Source: Mycobacterium sp. 1274756.6 (lineage in GTDB: Bacteria; Actinomycetota; Actinomycetes; Mycobacteriales; Mycobacteriaceae). Taken from it: DNA of 64,000 nt. Position 1 is the first letter of the stretch; each line of letters opens with the position of its first letter. Location of the stretch: assembly GCF_001668625.1 (NCBI RefSeq), contig NZ_LZLJ01000093.1:62001-126000 (forward strand), read 5' to 3'. The translations under genes and the position numbers were made by a program. Under the pieces are notes generated by a model. The model had not been told where the DNA came from. It searched no databases and saw nothing but the letters and a program-made list of their open reading frames with translations. Positions 45,819 to 54,611 of the stretch are shown here, piece by piece.

Positions 45819-46394
45819 GCCGTTGAGCACCAATTCGGCCATCTGAGCTGCGATATCCGCCCGCGCCCACGTGGTGCCCTCCCGGCGGATCCAATACACC
45901 ATCCCGTTGAGCATCCCCAGAATCGTGAAAGTCGCGACAATCGCATCGAGTTCGGTATCGAAATCACCCGATTCCTGCCCTTCCTCCACGATTCGACGGA
46001 CCAGGGCCACCCACTCATCACTGATCTCCGAAACGTGAACCAACTGGGCGTCGTCTAGATGCTTCATCTCCTCGAGGAACACCACGTACTCGACGCGAAA
46101 GGTGAAGATCAAATCCGTATAGCCGGCGACAACAGTGCGCATCATCTCGGCCGGTGGCCCATCGATGTCCGATAGCTCCTCGTACCGTTGCCGGCTAACA
46201 TCGATGATCGACTTCCCCACCTCGTACAGGAGACCCTGCTTGGTCCCGAAGTAGCTGTACAGGGTTCGTTTCGTTATCCCCGCGGCCAGAGCGATCTCAT
46301 CCGCTGTGGCCACAGGCCAGCCCTTGCGTCCGAACAGGTCCGTGGCTGCGGCTAGCGCCGCTCGCCTCCTGCGTTGCGTGGCTTCTGAAGTCAT
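45795..46394 (-). CDS. TetR-family regulator, copy 2
   Basis: 199 residues from ATG at 46394. Helix-turn-helix ATADEIALAAGITKRTLYSYFGTKQGLLYEV, identical in the recognition helix (TKRTLYSYFGTKQGLL) to copy 1 at 40287. Both proteins should thus bind the same DNA, while their ligand domains (here ending GTTWARADIAAQMAELVLNGL) differ. It lies 326 bases downstream of LLM paralogue B on the same strand, echoing copy 1 behind the LLM A operon. Confidence 0.92.
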   Translation of the reverse strand: MTSEATQRRRRAALAAATDLFGRKGWPVATADEIALAAGITKRTLYSYFGTKQGLLYEVGKSIIDVSRQRYEELSDIDGPPAEMMRTVVAGYTDLIFTFRVEYVVFLEEMKHLDDAQLVHVSEISDEWVALVRRIVEEGQESGDFDTELDAIVATFTILGMLNGMVYWIRREGTTWARADIAAQMAELVLNGLTVNKTR

Positions 46395-46720
46395 TGCAGA
46401 AATCCTTCCCGGAGGTACCTTACTCGGACACCACCGCGTGGGACCCCGCGCGACAGATACTCGGCAGGTTAACGTGGGGATAAAGGGCCCGCCGCTAGGA
46501 CATCTCGACACCATACGGTGCTGGCGGAACGCCACATGACACGTTCGGTCCCCTCCGTCCCGCTGCACCGGGATCGGAATGGGAAGGATGTCCGCAGCGA
46601 GTCCCGATCACCGCACCGCAGGTGGTCGATTCGAAGGGGTGCATCTCCCTGGGCGGCATCGTCGGTCGACGGTCTTCGTTTCACCCGATCGCTGGTCTCA
46701 ACACGGAACGGCGATAACGC
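46395..46720. other. 326-base stretch without a supported gene
   Basis: Between TetR copy 2 and LLM paralogue B. No coding frame or operator copy recognised; it must hold the TetR promoter if that gene is transcribed separately. Confidence 0.4.
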
Positions 46721-47851
46721 TCAGATCAACGACCGAGGTACGTTGTCGACGCCGAGCTCGGTGCGGTACTGGCTCGGGACGACCGCCTTCTTCGCCTTGA
46801 AGTGCGGGATCACGTACTTCCCGATCATTTCGATGTTCCGCATGTTCTGTTCATGCCCGTACCCGTCAATGCGCATGGCGACCTCGTCGAACCCGAGCGC
46901 CTCGAGCCGCTCGATGGTCTCGATGAATTTCTCTGGCGTTCCCAGCAGAACTGTGGGTGTCTTGTCCATGACGTAGTCGAGATCGTGGCGATTCTCGTAA
47001 ACATCCTGCAACTGAGCGAAGGCAGAATAAGTGTCCGATGCCTTGACCAGCGGAGCATACATCCGGTTACCGAGCGCGATGAACCCCTCGGCGATGTGGC
47101 GTGCGGTCTCATAGGCACGCTCGACGTCGGCGTCGCAGTTCGCTGTCGCGAAAGCATAGGCGAGCGAGTTGGTCACCGGATACGGCGCGAAGGGCTTCGC
47201 GTCGGCGATCGCGGCCTTGTAGAGTTCGGCGCACTTCTCGATATACCCCCAACCGCCCCAGCTGTCGTGTGTTACCACGCCGAGGCCGTTCTCACCGGCA
47301 ATTTTGCACGATTCCAGGCTAGTTCCGATAACCATGACCGGGAACATCTCGTCCCGGTACAACTTGGGCGTGACCGAACGCGGCGGGATCTTGTAGTGCT
47401 TGCCGTTGAACTCGAACGGGTCCTCGACGAGGGCTCGGATCGTTGCTTCGGTCCCCTCCCGCCACAGCTCCCGGGTGTCGTTGGGATCGACGCCGAAGAC
47501 GTCGAGGGTGAACGGGCTGTTCGACCTGGCTGTGCACAGTTCGATTCGACCATCCGACAGAATGTCCAAGGTCGCCAACCGTTCCGCCACCCGGACCGGG
47601 TGATTGAACGGCAGCATCACGATCGACAGGAACCGCAGCTTGATCCGGCTCGTCCGCGCAGCCACGGCTGCGAAAAAAGTCTCGGGGGCGGAGATGGTGC
47701 TCGTTGTCGGCAGGAAGTGCTGTTCCGAGATACCCCAGAAGTCGAACCCCAGCGAGTCGGCGAACGCCGCCTCCTCCAACTGCTCGTGATAGCGGTGGTA
47801 GTGGGTCATCCCGTCCGGAGTGTCTGCCTCACTCAGGGTGCCGAATCTCAC
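46721..47851 (-). CDS. LLM-class flavin monooxygenase, paralogue B
   Basis: 376 residues from GTG at 47851 with GGAGGACAAC upstream; the frame runs open to 47947, but that part reads through operator site 7. The barrel motifs match paralogue A almost word for word (EQHFLPTTS.ISAPE.FFAA, PFNHPVR, CTARSNSPFT, QYRTELGV). Differences cluster in GVVTHDSWGGWGYIEKC against GVVMNDNGAGWDYIEKC, which may reflect substrate choice. It is a single gene behind its own operator copy. Confidence 0.9.
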   Translation of the reverse strand: MRFGTLSEADTPDGMTHYHRYHEQLEEAAFADSLGFDFWGISEQHFLPTTSTISAPETFFAAVAARTSRIKLRFLSIVMLPFNHPVRVAERLATLDILSDGRIELCTARSNSPFTLDVFGVDPNDTRELWREGTEATIRALVEDPFEFNGKHYKIPPRSVTPKLYRDEMFPVMVIGTSLESCKIAGENGLGVVTHDSWGGWGYIEKCAELYKAAIADAKPFAPYPVTNSLAYAFATANCDADVERAYETARHIAEGFIALGNRMYAPLVKASDTYSAFAQLQDVYENRHDLDYVMDKTPTVLLGTPEKFIETIERLEALGFDEVAMRIDGYGHEQNMRNIEMIGKYVIPHFKAKKAVVPSQYRTELGVDNVPRSLI

Positions 47852-47883
47852 GTTGTCCTCCTGCGATGACGCTGCAACTTTTT

Positions 47884-47903
47884 GATACTGACTTGCCAGT
47901 GCA
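47884..47903. promoter_or_regulatory. Operator site 7 (LLM paralogue B)
   Basis: GATACTGACTTGCCAGTGCA, 32 bases upstream of the GTG of LLM paralogue B, a placement almost equal to that of site 6 before paralogue A. The region from here to the IstB relic (about 270 bases) holds no gene; a lone CGGTATACC lies at 48092. Confidence 0.65.
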
Positions 47904-48177
47904 ATATGATAACTATCACAGTAACGTCGGTATGTGGCGAAGGTCAAGCACCGCAGACTCGTGACCCACGCGTAGCTCTTCAGCTGGGGATATGCTGGAC
48001 CTCATCCTGGCTCGCGAGGCGAACACCATAACCGCCACCTCGCGCTAGAGCCGGGATACGGCGTCGGTGACGAATTGGCTGTTTGTCTACTCGGTATACC
48101 AAGCTGACGTTTCCGACACCGCTGGTCGGGGCGTCGGTTCGGCCGAAAGCTGCGTAGTTCTCCGGCTGAAATGTGAG

Positions 48178-48480
48178 CAGTGTGATTACGAGGTTGAGTC
48201 TGCCCGACGGCCGGCTTTGACGAAGAGCAGCGACTCAATCGCGGTGTGTTTGACCCAGTGGCTGGCGCCTTTAGCGCGATGAATTCGGCGTGGTGGATGA
48301 TGCGGTCAAGCTTTCGGCGACGGTCTGGTCACCGAACGCTCTGCCCCAGCCGCTGAACGGCGGGGTGGGGATGAAGATCAACGAAGCACGTTCGTAGCGA
48401 CTACTGACGAGTTGCAGAACAGGTTCGTGATGGCTTGCTCGAAGGGTCTGGACCATCGAAGAACCGCCTCCTGGGCCAAT
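48178..48480 (-). pseudogene. IstB-like ATPase relic (IS21 type), C-terminal end only
   Basis: In the minus direction the translation reads RYERASLIFIPTPPFSGWGRAFGDQTVAE, then after a frameshift LDRIIHHAEFIALK and SHWVKHTAIESLL. This is the C-terminal part of an IstB transposition helper (usual form ERSSLIVTSNLPFxxWxxVFGDxxxxxALLDRLxHHxxxLxxxGxSYR). The Walker A and B parts are gone and the frame is broken. It marks the right edge of the low-GC island. Confidence 0.72.
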
Positions 48481-48703
48481 CAGAGGAGACGAGCACCACT
48501 CGGGAGGCGGGGAGTTTCGCATGCCGGGAACAGGAGGAAAATATTAACTTTCGTTCAGGGTAAACGCAGAACTGATACTAGTTCTCCGTGATAACCACAA
48601 GAAACGCCGCCGTGTGGTTCTCCGAACCGTAAGGCCCCCGCCCCCGATGTCGGTCCGGTGTGCAAATCTGATCATCGACAACCGAACACGGAAGAGGATG
48701 ACC

Positions 48704-49000
48704 ATGAGACGGCTGCTCGCACCTCTGATCGGCGCGGTGATCGCCGCCGTCGCCTTCGCCGGCGCCGCCAACGCGATCCCCGACCAGGGCACGCCGGAGT
48801 TCGACAACTACATGCAGGGCCTGGAGCGCAACGGGTTCCACCTGAACCCGGACACCGCGTGGCGGGTCGCCCACCAGGCCTGTGAGGGCGGCGTTCCCGG
48901 TCTGATCGGCTGGGAGTTGACCGCGCAGGGCGTGATCGGCCCCGGCGCCAACCAGCGCCTGCTCGACGTGGCTCGTCAGTACGCCTGCCCGGTGCAGTAG
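48704..49000 (+). CDS. Exported DUF732 protein
   Basis: 98 residues from ATG at 48704 with GAAGAGG seven bases before; an ATG at 48698 is closer to that site and less likely. The signal peptide (LLAPLIGAVIAAVAFAGAANA) is followed by the DUF732 domain (FDNYMQGLERNGFHL, AHQACEGG, VARQYACPVQ) with two conserved Cys. High-GC and typical of the genus. It is the first core-like gene after the island. Confidence 0.85.
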   Translation: MRRLLAPLIGAVIAAVAFAGAANAIPDQGTPEFDNYMQGLERNGFHLNPDTAWRVAHQACEGGVPGLIGWELTAQGVIGPGANQRLLDVARQYACPVQ

Positions 49001-49149
49001 CGCCCGCGGCACCGGCCCGAGCGGTCCGCCCGCTGGCCGCATCAGCGACGCGGCGCAGGTCAGCGCCGGTTCGGGTAGGGTCGCCGGCAACAGCCGCCGG
49101 CCGCGTCCGATCGGCCGGATTCCGGCGTATCCGAAGGTAAGGAGCACCG

Positions 49150-49581
49150 TTGATCCCACTGTCCGAGGTGTTGAGCGAGCTGGCCGAGCGGGTCAAGCGT
49201 TTCGAGGATTCATTCACCGACACCGCCGAGAAGGGCAAGGCGGCGCTGCAGTCCCGTCGGCAGGAGCTCGAGGACGAGTTCGAGCGCAAGAAGCAGGAAT
49301 TCGACGACGCGGTCACCCAGGCGCAGGAGGGGTCGCGCAGCTGGTGGGCGGAGACCAAGACCGCGGTGGAGCGGCAGGTCACCGCGATGCGGGCCGACTT
49401 CGAGCAGTGGCAGCAGGATCTGAAGGGCAAGAACGCCGAGCGGGCCGCGGAGAACGCGGAAGAGAACGCCTCGGCCGCGATGGCGTTGGCCAACTACTTC
49501 CTCAACGCCGCCGAATGGGCGGCGGTCCAGGCCCGGCTAGCCCGGGCCGAAGCCGACGAGCCCTCCGGCACCACCGACTGA
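49150..49581 (+). CDS. Coiled-coil hypothetical protein
   Basis: 143 residues from TTG at 49150 with AAGGAGCACCG upstream. The sequence is almost wholly helical and charged: LAERVKRFEDSFTDTAEKGKAAL, QELEDEFERKKQEFDDAV, then an Ala-rich helix NAEENASAAMALANYFLNAAEWAAVQARLARAEAD. No signal peptide or membrane helix. A cytosolic coiled-coil protein of unknown role. Confidence 0.75.
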   Translation: MIPLSEVLSELAERVKRFEDSFTDTAEKGKAALQSRRQELEDEFERKKQEFDDAVTQAQEGSRSWWAETKTAVERQVTAMRADFEQWQQDLKGKNAERAAENAEENASAAMALANYFLNAAEWAAVQARLARAEADEPSGTTD

Positions 49582-49673
49582 CACCACCGGCCGGTCGCGC
49601 CGGGGCCAAATGTCGCCGGCCGGGGCCAAATTAAGGGGAATTACCTACCCGCGGCGCCGTTAGCGTTTGGCGC

Positions 49674-51462
<1,789 letters not shown>

Positions 51463-51475
51463 CTACGATCCGGTC

Positions 51476-51997
51476 ATGACCGGCGAGTGTTACGCGCTGT
51501 TCCTGCGCGGCGTCAACGTCGGCGGCATCCGGATCGCGATGGCCGACGTCGCCGCGACGCTCACCGACGCCGGGTTCACCGCCGTGCGCACCGTGCTGGC
51601 CAGCGGCAACGTCGTCGCCGAGTCGCCGGCGCCGGTGCAGTCGGTGCGGGAGCGCGCCGAAGCGGCGCTGCGCGACCGGTTCGGCTACGAGGCGTGGGTG
51701 TTGGCTTACCCGCTGGCCACCGTCGCCGACATCGTCGCCGCCTACCCGTTCGCACCGGAGGTCGACGGCTTTCACTCCTATGTCACCTTCGTCGCCGACC
51801 CGGCCGTGCTCGAGGAGCTGGCGGCGCTCGAGAGCCCCGACGAGCGGATCGCACGCGGCGACGGTGTCCTCTACTGGCAGGTACCCAAAGCCGCCACCCT
51901 GGACAGCGCGATCGGCAAGACGATGGGGAAGGCGCGCTACAAGGCGTCGACCACCACCCGCAATCTGCGGACGCTGAACAAGGTGCTGGCCGGGTAG
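51476..51997 (+). CDS. DUF1697 protein
   Basis: 173 residues from ATG at 51476. The family start ALFLRGVNVGG..IAMADV is exact, followed by LASGNVVAES and the terminal TTRNLRTLNKV. DUF1697 proteins are conserved and uncharacterised. Divergent from the Rv1155-like gene, 40 bases apart, and followed by the methyltransferase after 12 bases. Its place fits H37Rv Rv1154c. Confidence 0.9.
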   Translation: MTGECYALFLRGVNVGGIRIAMADVAATLTDAGFTAVRTVLASGNVVAESPAPVQSVRERAEAALRDRFGYEAWVLAYPLATVADIVAAYPFAPEVDGFHSYVTFVADPAVLEELAALESPDERIARGDGVLYWQVPKAATLDSAIGKTMGKARYKASTTTRNLRTLNKVLAG

Positions 51998-52009
51998 GGT
52001 CGCTAATCG

Positions 52010-52861
52010 ATGAGCCCCACTAAACACCCGGTCACGCTCGACGGTGTCTCGGAGACGGCGTTGATGACGCTGAACTCCCGGGCCCGCGAGGCAGCCCGCC
52101 CCGACGCCATCCTCGACGACCCGATGGCGATCCGGCTGGTCGAGTCCATCGACTACGACTTCGCCAAATTCGGCCGCACCCGCCAGGACATGGCGTTGCG
52201 CGCCCGGGCCTTCGACACCCACACCCGCCGCTACCTGGACCGGCACCCCGAAGCGACGGTGGTCGCGCTGGCCGAAGGGTTGCAGACCAGCTTCTGGCGC
52301 CTCGACGCCGCCATCCCCGACGCCCGCTTCCGCTGGCTGACCGTGGACCTGCCGCCAGTGGTCGAGGTGCGCTCCCGGCTGCTGCCGGCCTCCCCGCGGA
52401 TCACCGCGCGTGCCCAGTCCGCGCTGGATTACAGCTGGATGGACCACGTCGACACCGACCGGGGCGTGTTCATCACCGCCGAAGGGCTGTTGATGTACCT
52501 GCAGCCCGAGCAGGCGCTGGGCTTGATCGCCGAATGCGCGCGCCGCTTCCCGGGCGCGCAGATGCTGTTCGACCTGGCGCCGCTGTGGCTGTCGGCGTTG
52601 AGCCGCTCCGGGCTGGGGCTGCGGCCCTCCCGCCGCTACCGGGTGCCGCCGATGCCGTTCAGCCGCCCGGCGCATGCGCTGGCCGAACTGCTCATGACGC
52701 TGCCCGGGGTGCAGACCGTGCACGACCTGCGGCTGCCCCGCGGGCGCGGCCCGGTGTTCAACACGCTGCTGGGGATGAGCTACTCGGTGCCGCTGCTGGA
52801 CGGGCTGCGCGGGGCGCTGACGCTGGTGGACTTCGCCGAGTCGAACGCGGCGTCGAGGTAA
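52010..52861 (+). CDS. omt: Omt-like SAM-dependent methyltransferase (LCMT/PPM1 family)
   Basis: 283 residues. LCMT-type features: [45 protein letters not shown] in place of the glycine loop, and [14 protein letters not shown]. It matches H37Rv Rv1153c (omt) in size and place. Methyl acceptor unknown. Its end overlaps the convergent GntR gene by 82 bases. Confidence 0.85.
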   Translation: MSPTKHPVTLDGVSETALMTLNSRAREAARPDAILDDPMAIRLVESIDYDFAKFGRTRQDMALRARAFDTHTRRYLDRHPEATVVALAEGLQTSFWRLDAAIPDARFRWLTVDLPPVVEVRSRLLPASPRITARAQSALDYSWMDHVDTDRGVFITAEGLLMYLQPEQALGLIAECARRFPGAQMLFDLAPLWLSALSRSGLGLRPSRRYRVPPMPFSRPAHALAELLMTLPGVQTVHDLRLPRGRGPVFNTLLGMSYSVPLLDGLRGALTLVDFAESNAASR

Positions 52862-53199
52862 CGCCGCGCCTCGGCGTGGCCCAACCCCACCCGACGCACC
52901 GCATCGGCGTATGCGGCCGCGGCGGCGGCCATCGCCGTGTCGGTGGGGTCGGTGCGGGCGACGAACGTGCCCAGCCGGCGGCGGGTCTCCACGATGCCGG
53001 CCGCCTCCAGCTCCCGGTAGGCCCGCGCCACGGTGTTCACCGCCAACCGCAGCTCACCGGCCAACTCCCGGACCGTCGGCAGCCGGGTGCCCGGTGGCAG
53101 CGTTCCGTCGCGCACCCCGTCGATGACCTGGACCCGGATCTGGTCGAACAGCGGTGCCGTGTCCGACGGGTCGATGCGCAGCCACCGCGCCAGCTCCAT
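52780..53199 (-). CDS. GntR-family (YtrA-type) regulator
   Basis: 139 residues from ATG at 53199 ([24 protein letters not shown]). The winged HTH is clear: [49 protein letters not shown]. The short C-terminal helices match the YtrA subfamily, which often regulates transporters. It corresponds to H37Rv Rv1152. Divergent from the sirtuin gene, 36 bases apart. Confidence 0.9.
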   Translation of the reverse strand: MELARWLRIDPSDTAPLFDQIRVQVIDGVRDGTLPPGTRLPTVRELAGELRLAVNTVARAYRELEAAGIVETRRRLGTFVARTDPTDTAMAAAAAAYADAVRRVGLGHAEARRYLDAAFDSAKSTSVSAPRSPSSSGTE

Positions 53200-53235
53200 C
53201 TGCCCAGTATCGCAGCGGTTCGCTAGGTTGGGGTC

Positions 53236-53955
53236 ATGCGAATAGCGGTGCTCAGCGGCGCGGGCATCTCCGCGGAGAGCGGGGTGCCGACGTTCCGGGA
53301 CGACAAGAACGGCCTGTGGGCCCGCTTCGACCCCTACGAGTTGTCCAGCATCCAGGGCTGGCAGCAGCACCCCGAGCGGATCTGGGGCTGGTATCTGTGG
53401 CGCCACCACCTGGTCGGCCAGGTCGCCCCCAACGACGGGCATCGGGCGGTCGCGGCGTGGGAGGACCACGCTGAGGTCACCGTCGTCACCCAGAACGTGG
53501 ACGACCTGCACGAACGGGCCGGCAGCAGCACCGTCCACCACCTGCACGGCAGCCTGTTCCGGTTCCGCTGCGCCGGCTGCGACGCGCCCTATCGCGGTGA
53601 ACTTCCCGCGATGGCCGAGCCGGCGCTGGAGGTCGAGCCGCCGCTGTGCGGCTGCGGTGATCTGATCCGCCCCGACATCGTCTGGTTCGGCGAGCAGCTA
53701 CCCACCGAGCCGTGGCAGCGGGCGGTCGAGGCGACCCAGACCGCCGACGTGGTGGTCGTGGTGGGGACCTCGTCGATCGTCTACCCGGCGGCGGGGCTGC
53801 CGGAGTTGGCGTTGGCGCGTGGCGCTGCGGTGGTGGAGGTCAACCCGGAGCCGACGCCGCTGTCCGGCAGCGCCAGCGCGGTGTTGCGCGAATCGGCCAG
53901 CGCGGCGCTACCGACCCTGCTGCAGCGGCTGCCCGAGCTGCTCGGCCGAAACTGA
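53236..53955 (+). CDS. cobB: Sirtuin NAD-dependent protein deacylase
   Basis: 239 residues. Sir2 motifs: [14 protein letters not shown] (residues 8-21), [12 protein letters not shown] with the catalytic His in [11 protein letters not shown], and two Cys pairs (CAGC and CGCG) for zinc. The class III features (Tyr/Arg pair after GWYLWRHH) suggest desuccinylase as well as deacetylase activity. It matches H37Rv Rv1151c. It removes acyl groups from protein lysines, for example on acyl-CoA synthetases. Confidence 0.93.
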   Translation: MRIAVLSGAGISAESGVPTFRDDKNGLWARFDPYELSSIQGWQQHPERIWGWYLWRHHLVGQVAPNDGHRAVAAWEDHAEVTVVTQNVDDLHERAGSSTVHHLHGSLFRFRCAGCDAPYRGELPAMAEPALEVEPPLCGCGDLIRPDIVWFGEQLPTEPWQRAVEATQTADVVVVVGTSSIVYPAAGLPELALARGAAVVEVNPEPTPLSGSASAVLRESASAALPTLLQRLPELLGRN

Positions 53956-53967
53956 CCCGTACCTGAT

Positions 53968-54609
53968 CTAGGCCGCCGGCCGCTGCGCGCGACCGAGGAC
54001 GAACTCCGAGACCGGCACCGGCGCCCAGGCCGGGAACTGCCGGCCGCGCCGGGAGTCCTCCGGGACGAACCCGGCGGCGACGATGGCCTGTTCGGTGTCG
54101 CGGTGGGTATGACAATTGCCGAACAGGCGCGGCCAGAACGTGGCGTCGACGACGCGTTGCAGCCCGCCGCGCGCCCCGGCGCTGGCCACGTGCTCGAAGT
54201 AGCGCAGCTCCCCGCCCGGCCGCAGCCGCGACAGCAGCTGCCGCAGCACCGCCTCGGGCTCCTGCACCGAACAGAGCACCAGTGAGCAGACGACCGCGTC
54301 GAACGGCTCGCCGGTCTCGACGGTTTCGATGGTGCCGGCCACCACCGTGACCGGCACCGGCGCGTCGGCCGCGGCGGCCACCGCCGCCTCGCGCAGCCGG
54401 GACTCCGGCTCGACGGCGACCACTTCCTGCACGGTGTCGGGGTAGAAGGCGAAGTTGGTGCCGGTTCCGGCACCGACCTCGAGCACCCGGCCGGAGAGCC
54501 CGGCGAGGTTCTCCCGGCGCCGATCGTGCAGCCACTCGGTCTCGTGGCTGGACAGGTAGGTCCACAGCCGCGCGAACAGCGGATTGTTCACGGTTGCGGT
54601 GTTGCTCAC
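53968..54609 (-). CDS. Class I SAM-dependent methyltransferase
   Basis: 213 residues. Rossmann SAM motif EVGAGTGTNFAFYP (residues about 42-55), then VAVEPESRLREAAV and FDAVVCSLVLCSVQEPE. It lies 2 bases after the MmpL stop on the same strand, so co-transcribed; in H37Rv Rv1147 follows mmpL13. It may modify a lipid exported by that transporter. Confidence 0.88.
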   Translation of the reverse strand: MSNTATVNNPLFARLWTYLSSHETEWLHDRRRENLAGLSGRVLEVGAGTGTNFAFYPDTVQEVVAVEPESRLREAAVAAAADAPVPVTVVAGTIETVETGEPFDAVVCSLVLCSVQEPEAVLRQLLSRLRPGGELRYFEHVASAGARGGLQRVVDATFWPRLFGNCHTHRDTEQAIVAAGFVPEDSRRGRQFPAWAPVPVSEFVLGRAQRPAA

Positions 54610-54611
54610 GG

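Noticed and set aside
48090..48110. CGGTATACC near the IstB relic as an eighth operator
   Set aside because: Only one half fits; the other arm does not match the 20-bp pattern.
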